Of a stretch of 44,901 nucleotides of DNA, positions 1 through 7,560 are shown one piece after another. Within the stretch, counting starts at the first letter, position 1; each line of letters opens with the position of its first letter. Source of the DNA: Firm-13 sp964617375 (GTDB lineage Bacteria > Bacillota > Clostridia > Saccharofermentanales > Saccharofermentanaceae). The notes beneath the pieces were generated by a model, which saw only the letters and a list, made by a program, of their open reading frames with translations, made no database searches and was not told the DNA's origin. The position numbers and the translations under genes were made by a program. The stretch lies in assembly GCA_964617375.1 (NCBI GenBank), contig CAZTXQ010000022.1:1-44901 (forward strand). Reading direction: 5' to 3'.

Positions 1-1
1 G

Positions 2-250
2 GAAACGGAAAACCGGCTCGGCCGCATCAGGACGATACGCTACGGCCCAAGAACAATCGATCTGGATCTACTTACCTATGAGAACACCGTGCTTGATACC
101 GAAGAACTGACCTTGCCTCATCCGCGGATGCATGAACGCGACTTTGTTCAGATTCCGCTCGAAGAAATTAAGGCAGGAACGTCTTTGCCGGGGATCGGAA
201 ATCCGGCGGTTCGCCTGTTTGGAACCGTTCCGGAGAATTACCGGTTGTAG
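2..250 (+). CDS. folK: HPPK (folK), 3' end only
   Basis: This is the C-terminal 82 residues of 6-hydroxymethyl-7,8-dihydropterin pyrophosphokinase, which pyrophosphorylates the pterin precursor in folate synthesis in the cytoplasm. The open frame runs from base 2 to a TAG at 248-250. It carries the HPPK signature around YGPRTIDLDLL, whose acidic residues bind the Mg-ATP in the family, followed by LPHPRMHERDFVQIPL, the usual C-terminal motif. The 5' part lies outside the window, so the upstream folate genes cannot be seen. The identification rests on motif and length from the signature to the end; I am confident of the family. Confidence 0.9.
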   Translation, partial: ETENRLGRIRTIRYGPRTIDLDLLTYENTVLDTEELTLPHPRMHERDFVQIPLEEIKAGTSLPGIGNPAVRLFGTVPENYRL

Positions 251-272
251 AGGCGTCAAAAACCGCTATAAT
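245..272 (+). promoter_or_regulatory. Putative promoter for the 317-1021 gene
   Basis: A consensus TATAAT lies at 267-272 with TTGTAG 16 nt upstream at 245-250, overlapping the folK stop. It is about 45 nt ahead of the next start codon. The -35 match is partial. Confidence 0.5.
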
Positions 273-316
273 GTTAAGAGATCAGAACAGGGAAGCAACC
301 AAGCAGGAGGAATATC

Positions 317-1021
317 ATGAGTGATAATGCCAATCAACCCGCTTCGCGCCCGAATACGGAGAACGGCGGCAACGGTGGCCACTATGAGCAGGGAGGGAAC
401 CGCGGCAACCGCTCCGGTAACCAATACAACAACCGAAGAAGACGTCCTTCCCAGCAAATAGGCGGGGGACAGGAATCCGGGAATCGCGAGCGCACTCAGG
501 GCAATCCTGCGGCTGCCCAGAAACCGCAGTCGAATCAGCAGAGTTCGTCCGGACAACCGGGACAGCAGTCTGCAAAACAACCGGGTAACCGTCCGCCGCG
601 TCAGGATTCCTATCATGACAAGAGAGGCGGAGGAAGACGCGATCGTCCGAACCCGAACCAGGGCGGCGGACAGCCGCAGCAGGCTACGGCATCGTTTCCC
701 GCACAGAACGGCGGCGGACAGCCGCAACAGGCAGCTGCACCGTTTGCTGCTCAGCACAGCGGCGGACAGCGCCCTGAACAGAATCCTTCCGTAAAGCCGG
801 AGAAGAACCAGGAGCAGGCTGCCGGAGCCAGAAGAGGCAATCCGAATGCCGCGCAGCGGAACGACCGGCCCGAGAGAACAGAGCGTCCCCGCGAACCAAG
901 AAATTGGGGCCGTAATATCCGTGCGGAAGAGACATATGAAGATGTAAAGAGAGACAACGAGAGAATTGAGAAGGAAATCTGGCTTGAGATAGCCGGTATT
1001 CACACTTTTAAACTCGACTGA
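317..1021 (+). CDS. Low-complexity Gly/Asn/Gln/Arg-rich protein of unknown function
   Basis: I do not recognise a named family for the full length. Residues 1 to about 185 are low complexity: Gly, Asn, Gln, Pro and Arg dominate, with an internal near-repeat of GGGQPQQA (about residues 115-140) and an RRRR patch near residue 37. The last 45 residues, starting near RPREPRNWGRN, are different: charged, probably helical and ending in hydrophobic residues. This tail is the part most likely to be conserved. The start has AGGAGG at 305-310. The composition resembles RNA-binding RGG-type tails and the N-terminus of IF2 in this same window, so an RNA- or nucleoid-associated role is possible, but that is inference. 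The gene ends 22 bases before the decarboxylase-family gene and is probably cotranscribed with it. Confidence 0.7.
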   Translation: MSDNANQPASRPNTENGGNGGHYEQGGNRGNRSGNQYNNRRRRPSQQIGGGQESGNRERTQGNPAAAQKPQSNQQSSSGQPGQQSAKQPGNRPPRQDSYHDKRGGGRRDRPNPNQGGGQPQQATASFPAQNGGGQPQQAAAPFAAQHSGGQRPEQNPSVKPEKNQEQAAGARRGNPNAAQRNDRPERTERPREPRNWGRNIRAEETYEDVKRDNERIEKEIWLEIAGIHTFKLD

Positions 1022-1043
1022 TCTTCAAGGAGCAATCGAATAC

Positions 1044-2522
1044 ATGCCCTCTTCGTTTGACGAATACAAAAATATGAATAAATCCCGGCTGCATCTCTGG
1101 AACATGCCGCACAGGCAGACGGAGAACCCGGGATTTCATATGCCCGGACATGCCGGCGCGAGATTTTTCCCGGAAGAGTACGGACGGGATATTCTTTCTG
1201 TCGATACGACCGAGATCTCTTTTTCCGACGACCTTCATCACCCGAAAGGTCCGGCACTTCTTGCCATGCGGGAATCGTCGCGTATTTACGGAAGCAAGGA
1301 GACTTTGTTCGTCGAAACGGGTTCCACGACAGGTATTATGGCCATGCTTGCGTCTGTTGCCGGTCCGGATTCTTTTTTTCTCTTGCCGCGCACCGTTCAT
1401 ATGTCGGTCGTAAATACTCTGGCGCTTCTCGGTTCTAAGTATGCCTTTATTGAGTCTGTGCCAGCCCCCGACGGCCATTTTCTTTTCCCGCAGACGACAA
1501 GGGAGGACCTGACGGCTGCACTGGAGCGATATCCGGAAACGACCGGTGTTCTTCTCGTATCACCCGATTATTACGGACAGTGCGCAGACCTCGAATCTTT
1601 ATCCGCGGCAGCACATGAAAAGGGCGCCCTACTGCTGGTTGACGAGGCTCACGGCTCCCATTTCGTCTACGGAAAAGGGATTTTCCCGCCGGATGCCATG
1701 GCCTCCGGAGCGGATATCTGCGTACAGAGTCTGCATAAGACCATACCCGCGCTCACGATGGCCTCGCAGATACATATATCCGAAGCGGCGATTAAGGGCG
1801 GCAAGGTTTCAAGGGAGCGGGTTCTGGAGATGCTTGGTGTTTTCGAGACGTCCAGTCCGTCGTTCCTGATTGCGGCATCGTCCGAATATGCGATTTCCTG
1901 GATGGAACGGTTTGGACGCGAAGCGCTGAAAGACAGGATCCGGGAGACCGGGGATTTTAAAGAAGAGGTTTCACAGATCGGAAACGGCGCATTTTCATTT
2001 CCGGAATCGGCGTTTGCACGCGATCCCTTAAGAATCGTACTGCAGGCAGATCCGCATATGGCCTGTCTGCCGGATCTGATACGGCAGATGGAGAACGCGG
2101 GAATCGCGGCGGAATTTGCGGATCTGACACGGATCGTTCTGATCGTTTCCCCGTGGCAAAGGAAAGAGGATTTCGACTCGCTCTGCCGGGTACTTGCTTC
2201 TTACAGGATAAGCGAAGAACGCCGTGCGATGGCAGAAGACACGATTGAAGCCGAACGGGTCTGGCAGGACCTCGCGGTCAGGATTCCGGAATCTGCGATG
2301 CACGTAAGGGACGCGATGTTTTTCGCGCGAAAAGAGAGTCTTCCGATCGCAGAAACGGCGGGCAGAATCGCCGGTACGGCGATCATACCGTATCCGCCGG
2401 GAATTCCGCTTGTATGGCCCGGCGAAAGGATCACGGCTGAGCTGGCCGGTTTCCTTGAGACACTGATTCGGCTGGGCATTACGGTTAACGGGATTCGAGA
2501 AGGTAAGATTGATATTGTTTAA
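1044..2522 (+). CDS. Orn/Lys/Arg decarboxylase-family PLP enzyme (YaaO/SpeA-like)
   Basis: This is a fold-type I PLP enzyme of the Orn/Lys/Arg decarboxylase major-domain family, 492 residues, close in length to B. subtilis YaaO/SpeA-type proteins. N-terminal MPGHAGARFF is the family's typical first motif. DEAHG at 200-204 supplies the Asp for the PLP pyridine nitrogen and a ring-stacking His, and SLHKT places the Schiff-base Lys at residue 232. A C-terminal decarboxylase-type domain (YPPGIPLVWPGE) follows. It probably decarboxylates a basic amino acid in polyamine metabolism; the substrate cannot be read from the sequence. Its position directly upstream of tmk matches the yaaO-tmk order of Bacilli. 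AAGGAG at 1027-1032 is 11 nt before the ATG, slightly long. Confidence 0.85.
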   Translation: MPSSFDEYKNMNKSRLHLWNMPHRQTENPGFHMPGHAGARFFPEEYGRDILSVDTTEISFSDDLHHPKGPALLAMRESSRIYGSKETLFVETGSTTGIMAMLASVAGPDSFFLLPRTVHMSVVNTLALLGSKYAFIESVPAPDGHFLFPQTTREDLTAALERYPETTGVLLVSPDYYGQCADLESLSAAAHEKGALLLVDEAHGSHFVYGKGIFPPDAMASGADICVQSLHKTIPALTMASQIHISEAAIKGGKVSRERVLEMLGVFETSSPSFLIAASSEYAISWMERFGREALKDRIRETGDFKEEVSQIGNGAFSFPESAFARDPLRIVLQADPHMACLPDLIRQMENAGIAAEFADLTRIVLIVSPWQRKEDFDSLCRVLASYRISEERRAMAEDTIEAERVWQDLAVRIPESAMHVRDAMFFARKESLPIAETAGRIAGTAIIPYPPGIPLVWPGERITAELAGFLETLIRLGITVNGIREGKIDIV

Positions 2523-2577
2523 CGACGATTTACTTGTAGAGATAGCACAAGAGATGCGCTATAATGCAAACAAGATC

Positions 2578-2608
2578 TTTACAAAACTCATATGAGTTGC
2601 GATATAAT
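2578..2608 (+). promoter_or_regulatory. tmk promoter with a 14-nt palindrome in its spacer
   Basis: TTTACA (2578-2583) and TATAAT (2603-2608) flank a 19-nt spacer that contains the perfect palindrome AACTCATATGAGTT (2585-2598). The hexamer TATAAT also occurs upstream at 2560-2565, so there may be tandem promoters. The palindrome between the two promoter elements is a classical repressor position. Confidence 0.5.
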
Positions 2609-2623
2609 GATTAAGGAGTTTAG

Positions 2624-3262
2624 TTGACTGTGCACTTAAAAAAAGGCATATTTGTTACGTTTGAGGGAATAGACGGGAGCGGTAAGTCCACTCAGGTCGA
2701 TTCTTTCCGCAGTACATTGACCGACAGAGGAATCGATTTTCTTCAGGTTCGCGAACCCGGCGGAACGGCAATCGGCGAGAAGATACGGTCGCTTCTTCTG
2801 GATCGTGACAATTACGGGATAACTTCGGAGGCGGAGCTCCTGCTTTACGAAGCGGCGCGCTCACAGAACGTAAGGGACGTCATCCGACCGGCACTTGAGG
2901 CAGGAAAGGTCGTTATATGCGACCGGTTTTATGACTCGTCGGTTGCATATCAGGGATATGCCAGAGGCCTTGAGCTGGAAGCGGTCGAATTTTTGAACCG
3001 GTTCGCAACCCGGGGACTCGAGCCGGATCTGACATTCCTTCTTGATCTGCCGGCAGCGGAAGCTCATAATCGTATGAATGTGAGACAGGAGACAATGGAC
3101 AGACTCGAGATCGAGGGTCTTGGCTTCATGGAGAAGGTACGCGCGGGCTATCTGGAATTGGCCGGAAGGCACCCGCGCATTGTAAAATTGGATGCGATGT
3201 CACCGCCCACGGTGCTGGCAGAATATATTGATCGCAAGTTTTGGGAGGTAGTTAACACATGA
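2624..3262 (+). CDS. tmk: Thymidylate kinase
   Basis: Phosphorylates dTMP to dTDP with ATP in the cytoplasm, the last step specific to dTTP synthesis. The 212-residue length is standard. The P-loop GIDGSGKST is at residues 15-23, the dTMP-binding DRF motif appears in VICDRFYDSSVAYQG (about residues 99-113), and the C-terminal half shows the usual kinase pattern. The start chosen is TTG at 2624, 5 nt after AAGGAG (2613-2618); GTG at 2630 is the alternative. The stop overlaps the darA start by 4 bases (ATGA), so the two are probably translationally coupled. The gene begins the conserved tmk-darA-holB-ricT series. Confidence 0.95.
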   Translation: MTVHLKKGIFVTFEGIDGSGKSTQVDSFRSTLTDRGIDFLQVREPGGTAIGEKIRSLLLDRDNYGITSEAELLLYEAARSQNVRDVIRPALEAGKVVICDRFYDSSVAYQGYARGLELEAVEFLNRFATRGLEPDLTFLLDLPAAEAHNRMNVRQETMDRLEIEGLGFMEKVRAGYLELAGRHPRIVKLDAMSPPTVLAEYIDRKFWEVVNT

Positions 3263-3588
3263 AACTCGTTTTTGCTATTGTTCACGATGAGGACAGTCCC
3301 CGATTAATGGCTGAGCTCAATAAGGCAGGTTTTCGCGTTACAAAGCTGAATTCATCCGGTGGATTTCTTCGTTCGGGCAATACGACACTGATGATTGTTG
3401 TAGAGGACGAACAGATTGAGGAAGTAATGGGCCTCATCCGCAAGTATTCTTCGAGCAGACAATCCGCTATCAACACGAATGTAACTCCTTCTGCTATGGG
3501 CGGCGCATATATCCCCTATCCCGTCGAGGTCATGGTGGGCGGAGCTACGGTTTTTGTACTTAACGTCGAACAATTCGAGAAGATGTAA
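3259..3588 (+). CDS. darA: PII-like cyclic-di-AMP receptor DarA (YaaQ/PstA)
   Basis: A 109-residue PII-like protein of the DarA/PstA/YaaQ family, which forms trimers and binds cyclic di-AMP in Firmicutes. The N-terminal MKLVFAIVHDED, the KLNSSGGFLRSGNTTL stretch near residues 30-46 and the long loop before the C-terminal PVEVMVGGATVFVL strand match the family. The downstream target of DarA is not established in general. The gene overlaps tmk by 4 bases and precedes holB by 3 bases. The YaaR gene that sits between darA and holB in B. subtilis is absent. Family assignment is firm; the ligand is inferred from homologues. Confidence 0.93.
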   Translation: MKLVFAIVHDEDSPRLMAELNKAGFRVTKLNSSGGFLRSGNTTLMIVVEDEQIEEVMGLIRKYSSSRQSAINTNVTPSAMGGAYIPYPVEVMVGGATVFVLNVEQFEKM

Positions 3589-3591
3589 GAT

Positions 3592-4599
3592 ATGGCATTT
3601 TCTTCCGTAATAGGTCAGAAATATGCCCTCGAGCGCCTCGGCACGCTGTTTTCCGGCGAGCCGGGGCATGCTTATCTCATTACGGGACCATCCGGTGTCG
3701 GCAAGACCCTGATTGCCAAAGAGACGGCGAAAGCACTCCTGTGCTCGCAGCCGACCTCTCAGGGCTCATGCGGAGTATGTCCGGCATGTCGATATATCGA
3801 AGCGGGATCGCATCCGGATTTTCGCGAACTGGCTCTGGCATCCGGCGAGAAGAACATCAAGGTCGCCGAAGTGAGGAGCCGGATCTGCGCGGATGTGAAT
3901 ATTTATCCGCAGATATCCAAGCGAAAAGTATATTTGATCGATGGCGACGGACTGAATGAAGAAGGTCAGAACGCTCTTCTTAAAACGCTTGAAGAACCGC
4001 CGCCATACGCCGTGTTTATTCTGACCGCTGTCGATGCGGGAATCCTTCTCGATACCATCGTTTCGAGATCCGTCGTTATTTCCCTCGTACCGAATACGGA
4101 ACAGGAAATTCTTCAGATTCTCGAAAAGCGATTGGGCCTGACTGGCGGTGACGCTTTGTTCTATGCAAGATACTCCAACGGGATCCCGGGTCACGCGATC
4201 GCTCTGGCTTCGAGCCCCTGGTTTTCGGACTTGAGAAGCGAGACTATGACGTTTCTCTTCAAACTTCCGGTTGAGGGAAAGACCTATGCACTTACGGAAG
4301 GGTATTCCTGGTTCGATTCGAACAAGGACCATATCCCGGAAGTTCTGCTGATTATGGATCTGGTACTTCGGGATATGGTATTGCTTTTATCCGTGAGGGG
4401 TAAGAGTTCCTTGCTCAACAGTGATAAAAAGGATAATATGATTCATATCCTGAATCAAAACAAATTAACCGTTTCGAATATTGAACGGGCGGGAAAAGCG
4501 GTTACACACGCGGCGCAGGCGCTTTCTTCGAACTGCAGCTTTGAGAGCACAGTCTGTCAAATGCTTTTATCTATACAAAAGGAGTTAAAAAATGCCTAA
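3592..4599 (+). CDS. holB: DNA polymerase III delta-prime subunit
   Basis: Clamp-loader subunit delta-prime, which helps load the sliding clamp onto primed DNA. The 335-residue protein has a Walker A motif GPSGVGKT at residues 32-39, a zinc-binding Cys cluster around CGVCPAC (about residues 60-66, with the earlier Cys near LLCSQ), and a Walker B-like VYLIDGDGLNEEGQNALLKTLEEPP segment characteristic of the DnaX/HolB AAA+ family. The sensor-1 SRC motif is SRS here (IVSRSVVISL). Delta-prime is usually not an active ATPase in well-studied systems, so the intact P-loop says little about hydrolysis. The 3' end overlaps ricT by 8 bases. Confidence 0.93.
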   Translation: MAFSSVIGQKYALERLGTLFSGEPGHAYLITGPSGVGKTLIAKETAKALLCSQPTSQGSCGVCPACRYIEAGSHPDFRELALASGEKNIKVAEVRSRICADVNIYPQISKRKVYLIDGDGLNEEGQNALLKTLEEPPPYAVFILTAVDAGILLDTIVSRSVVISLVPNTEQEILQILEKRLGLTGGDALFYARYSNGIPGHAIALASSPWFSDLRSETMTFLFKLPVEGKTYALTEGYSWFDSNKDHIPEVLLIMDLVLRDMVLLLSVRGKSSLLNSDKKDNMIHILNQNKLTVSNIERAGKAVTHAAQALSSNCSFESTVCQMLLSIQKELKNA

Positions 4600-5527
4600 A
4601 GTAGTATCTGTCCGGTTTCACGACGCCGGGAAAATCTATCATTTCGACCCGGCTGAGTTTCGTCTTACTCTGGGGGATGCGGTCGTCGTTGAAACGAGTC
4701 AGGGAATCGATCTCGGTCATATTGCGGAGGAGGCGGTTGATCTCCCCATCGAACAGGTAATAAAACCGCTCCGGCCGATTCTTCGCATCGCCGATCAGGA
4801 AGACCTGAAGAGATATGAAGAGAAGAAGCGCAGGGAAAAGGAAGCTTTCGCCCTGTGTCAGGAGAAGGTTGCATCCCGCGGCCTCAAGATGAATCTTGTA
4901 GATGCGGAATACAGCTTTGACGGCAAGAAACTGGTTTTCTATTTTACCGCGGACGGCCGTGTGGATTTTCGCGAACTCGTAAAGGACCTTGCAGCCGTTT
5001 TCCGCACGCGAATCGAATTAAGACAGATCGGTGTCCGCGATCAGGCCAAGATGGTCGGAGGACTCGGGCTTTGCGGACGCGAGCTCTGCTGCTGCGCATT
5101 TCTCAATGATTTTGTCCCCGTATCGATCAAAATGGCGAAGGAACAGGGACTCTCCATGAACCCTACGAAGATTTCGGGCGCCTGCGGCCGCCTGATGTGC
5201 TGCCTTAAGTATGAGCAGGAAGCCTATGAAGACGCGCATTCACGTCTTCCCAAACAGGGCGATGTCGTGATGATTCAGGCGGGCAGAGGAACGGTCGTTT
5301 CCGTCGATCTCCTGAGGGAGAAGGTTACGGTCCGTCTCGACAATGAAGACGAGCCCGATCTGGTCACGGTTCCCGGCGAAGAAGCCGAAGTCCTTTCCCA
5401 TAAGGGCAAGAAGCCCCAGCAGGGACAGTGCCCGCGGAAGGGCTGCGACGCAAAAGGCAAGGATGGCTGCGGCTGCCGCGAGGACGCCGAAGTAATCGAT
5501 GACGAGATCCTCGATTTCGAAGAATAA
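4592..5527 (+). CDS. ricT: RicT/YaaT, PSP1-domain protein
   Basis: A PSP1 C-terminal domain protein of the YaaT/RicT family, 311 residues. In B. subtilis RicT forms the FeS-containing RicA-RicF-RicT (Y-) complex that affects RNase Y-dependent mRNA processing and development; here that role is inferred. The diagnostic Cys-rich segment lies near residues 160-210: GLCGRELCCCAF, then SGACGRLMCCLKYE. The last 40 residues (GKKPQQGQCPRKGC onward) add more Cys residues and end in an acidic tail, an extension that could bind another metal. The B. subtilis neighbour yabA is missing and a ferredoxin gene sits in its place. No ricA (ymcA) or ricF (ylbF) gene is visible in this window. Confidence 0.92.
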   Translation: MPKVVSVRFHDAGKIYHFDPAEFRLTLGDAVVVETSQGIDLGHIAEEAVDLPIEQVIKPLRPILRIADQEDLKRYEEKKRREKEAFALCQEKVASRGLKMNLVDAEYSFDGKKLVFYFTADGRVDFRELVKDLAAVFRTRIELRQIGVRDQAKMVGGLGLCGRELCCCAFLNDFVPVSIKMAKEQGLSMNPTKISGACGRLMCCLKYEQEAYEDAHSRLPKQGDVVMIQAGRGTVVSVDLLREKVTVRLDNEDEPDLVTVPGEEAEVLSHKGKKPQQGQCPRKGCDAKGKDGCGCREDAEVIDDEILDFEE

Positions 5528-5548
5528 GCCCAAAAGGGGCGTTCATTC

Positions 5549-5577
5549 TTGCAGACCGACGATACGGATGTTAAAAT
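5549..5577 (+). promoter_or_regulatory. Promoter of the ferredoxin gene
   Basis: TTGCAG (5549-5554) and TAAAAT (5572-5577) are separated by 17 nt, about 30 nt ahead of the ferredoxin start. This suggests independent expression of the ferredoxin within the cluster. Confidence 0.6.
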
Positions 5578-5606
5578 AAACCAAACAGAATAGGAGGTGT
5601 ATCAAT

Positions 5607-5777
5607 ATGGCATATATAATTTCTGACGCTTGTATTTCTTGCGGAACCTGTGAAGGTGAGTGCCCGGTAGGCGCAATCAGCCAGGGCGACACGCAGTATG
5701 TAATTGACGCAGCCGCATGTCTTGACTGCGGTTCCTGCGAAGCCGCTTGCCCGGTAGGCGCTATTTCCGCAGGCTGA
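5607..5777 (+). CDS. 2[4Fe-4S] clostridial-type ferredoxin
   Basis: A 56-residue electron carrier of the clostridial 2[4Fe-4S] type. Two copies of CxxCxxCxxxCP are visible: CISCGTCEGECP at residues 9-20 and CLDCGSCEAACP at 38-49, each followed by VGAIS. The pseudo-twofold repeat and length are exactly those of small anaerobe ferredoxins that serve pyruvate:ferredoxin oxidoreductase and hydrogenases. The start is supported by AGGAGGTG at 5592-5599. The gene has its own promoter (5549-5577) and terminator (5812-5849), so it is a monocistronic unit inside a replication and RNA-modification cluster. Confidence 0.95.
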   Translation: MAYIISDACISCGTCEGECPVGAISQGDTQYVIDAAACLDCGSCEAACPVGAISAG

Positions 5778-5811
5778 TAGGTGTCGTTTTCGCGAATCAT
5801 ACCTATTGAGA

Positions 5812-5849
5812 TGCCTTCTGAGCGATCGATTCCTCGGAGGGCATTTTTT
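5812..5849 (+). terminator. Rho-independent terminator after ferredoxin
   Basis: An 11-bp stem (5812-5822 with 5833-5843, two G-U pairs) with a 10-nt loop is followed by six T residues. It lies upstream of the chosen trmN6-like start and argues against the longer upstream start for that gene. Confidence 0.85.
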
Positions 5850-5874
5850 CGCACTTCTTTTCGAAAGGGCCAAT

Positions 5875-6669
5875 ATGAATTTGATGGATACGGGGATTGC
5901 GGAATCCGAGACGATTGAGGATCTGGGCCGGGGAGGCTTTTCGCTGATACAGAAGAAAACCGGATTCCGATACGGTGAAGATACGGTCTTTCTTTCTTTT
6001 TTTGCTGCGCAGACTATGGGCAGAAAAAGACGTCGGCAAAAGGCGGCGGAGCTCGGCGCCAACTGCGGTGCTGCCAGTATACTGCTGGCGGCCAGAAGAG
6101 ACGACGTCTCGATCGACGGGATTGAGATACAGACGGAAGCGTCGCGTATATTCGCAAAGAACATCTTGCTGAATCATCTAGAAGGACGTCTATCCGCCAT
6201 ATCCATGGATCTTCGGGACCTGGAAAAGCAGAAGTCCGATATCGGGAAGGCCTCCTACGACCTTGTCTTTTTTAATCCGCCCTATCACGTGCCCGGAAGA
6301 GGTCCGCTGACCAATCGCGAAAAGGAATCCACGGAGCTTCTGGAAGCGAGATTTGAAGTGAACGGGACCTTCGGGGATTTTGCCAGGGCGGCCGAGTGGC
6401 TTCTCCTGCCGCAGGGGAAAGCCGTTCTCGTCCAGCGGGTGTCACGGCTTCCCGAGGTTTTGTACTTTCTCGAAAAATACCGGATCGAACCTATGAGGCT
6501 CCGCTTCATCCATACGCGCCCGGAAAAACCCGCGACTCTCTTTATGCTGAGCGGGCAGAAAAATGGCAAACCCGGCGGCTTTCAGGTAATGCCGCCTCTG
6601 ATTATATACAACGAAGACCACACATATACCGATGAAATGAAGTCGATTTATTCGGACGAGGCAAAATAG
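5875..6669 (+). CDS. tRNA1(Val) A37 N6-methyltransferase-like (TrmN6/YabB)
   Basis: A class I SAM-dependent N6-adenine methyltransferase, 264 residues, of the TrmN6/YabB type that modifies adenine 37 of tRNA-Val in E. coli; the substrate here is inferred. The SAM site is ELGANCGAASILLA (about residues 62-75), followed by the acidic GIEIQTEAS strand end and the catalytic NPPY at 134-137. I chose ATG 5875 (AAAGG about 7 nt upstream) instead of TTG 5806, because the longer form would run through the ferredoxin terminator and has no ribosome binding site. The stop is one base before the rsmI ATG, so the two are probably coupled. Order trmN6-rsmI matches yabB-yabC of B. subtilis. Confidence 0.88.
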   Translation: MNLMDTGIAESETIEDLGRGGFSLIQKKTGFRYGEDTVFLSFFAAQTMGRKRRRQKAAELGANCGAASILLAARRDDVSIDGIEIQTEASRIFAKNILLNHLEGRLSAISMDLRDLEKQKSDIGKASYDLVFFNPPYHVPGRGPLTNREKESTELLEARFEVNGTFGDFARAAEWLLLPQGKAVLVQRVSRLPEVLYFLEKYRIEPMRLRFIHTRPEKPATLFMLSGQKNGKPGGFQVMPPLIIYNEDHTYTDEMKSIYSDEAK

Positions 6670-6670
6670 C

Positions 6671-7507
6671 ATGCTGTATTTAGTAGGAACCCCGATTGGC
6701 AATCTTTCCGATATTTCATCCAGAGCAAAGGAAGTTCTTGCGTCCGTCGATGCGATCGCGTGCGAAGATACGAGACGAACGGGACTTCTCTTATCCGAAT
6801 TCGGAATTCACGGCAAAATGATCAGTTATCACGAGCACAACCGGACCGAGAAGGGCAAACTGCTTGTCTCCATGCTGAAGGCGGGACAGAATATCGCTCT
6901 TGTTTCCGATGCGGGCATGCCCTGCATATCGGATCCGGGGGAGGAACTCGTAAGAGACTGTGCCGATAACGATATCCCCGTGCAGGTCGTTCCCGGGCCG
7001 GTCGCCGGCATCTCGGCGCTGGCTCTTTCGGGACTCGATTCGAAGCGTTTCATTTTCGAGGGATTTCTTCCGTCCGAGGGAAAAGACCGGAAAGTACGCA
7101 TTGCGGAGCTTCCCGGGAACCGGCATACTTTTATCCTCTACGAGGCGCCGCATCGGCTGATCCGTACACTGGAGGATCTTTCGGAGGCGGGACTCGGCGA
7201 AAGAAAAATTGCCGTCTGCAGAGAACTGACCAAGAAGTATGAAGAAGTCTTGCGATTAACGGTCGACGGGGCGCTTGCCCATTTCCGTTCGGTTCCGCCC
7301 CGGGGCGAATTTGTTTTGGTGGTCGAGGGCAAAGGGATGGACGCGTCCGCACCGGCGAAGGAATGGACCGAGGACGAGAAGAACGAGCGCATCACGTTTC
7401 TTCTGAATGAGGGATATTCCACTAAAGATATTTCGCTGATTTTATCAAAAGAGTGGAATGAATCAAAGAAAACGGTATATGCATACGTCATTAAAATGAT
7501 AAAATAA
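6671..7507 (+). CDS. rsmI: 16S rRNA C1402 2'-O-methyltransferase
   Basis: RsmI (YabC) methylates the ribose 2'-OH of C1402 in the decoding centre of 16S rRNA using SAM. The 278-residue protein has the tetrapyrrole-methylase fold: N-terminal YLVGTPIGNLSDIS, then ACEDTRRTG, SDAGMPCISDPG and FEGFLPSEGKDR, all hallmark RsmI motifs. The C-terminal 45 residues resemble the family's small helical domain (GYSTKDISLILSKE). It begins one base after the preceding stop and is followed by a short gap with an inverted repeat before the EAL-domain gene. Confidence 0.95.
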   Translation: MLYLVGTPIGNLSDISSRAKEVLASVDAIACEDTRRTGLLLSEFGIHGKMISYHEHNRTEKGKLLVSMLKAGQNIALVSDAGMPCISDPGEELVRDCADNDIPVQVVPGPVAGISALALSGLDSKRFIFEGFLPSEGKDRKVRIAELPGNRHTFILYEAPHRLIRTLEDLSEAGLGERKIAVCRELTKKYEEVLRLTVDGALAHFRSVPPRGEFVLVVEGKGMDASAPAKEWTEDEKNERITFLLNEGYSTKDISLILSKEWNESKKTVYAYVIKMIK

Positions 7508-7510
7508 AAG

Positions 7511-7540
7511 CAAATCAAATCGAAGGTACTACTTGATTTG
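7511..7540. repeat. 8-bp inverted repeat between rsmI and the EAL gene
   Basis: CAAATCAA (7511-7518) and TTGATTTG (7533-7540) form a perfect inverted repeat around a 14-nt loop, immediately ahead of the next gene's ribosome binding site. It could be a weak hairpin in the mRNA or a protein-binding site; there is no T tract. Confidence 0.45.
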
Positions 7541-7560
7541 TAATGGGGGAGAAGATGGAT

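Noticed and set aside
5806..5874. Upstream TTG start of the trmN6-like gene
   Set aside because: It places the ferredoxin terminator inside the coding region and has no ribosome binding site.
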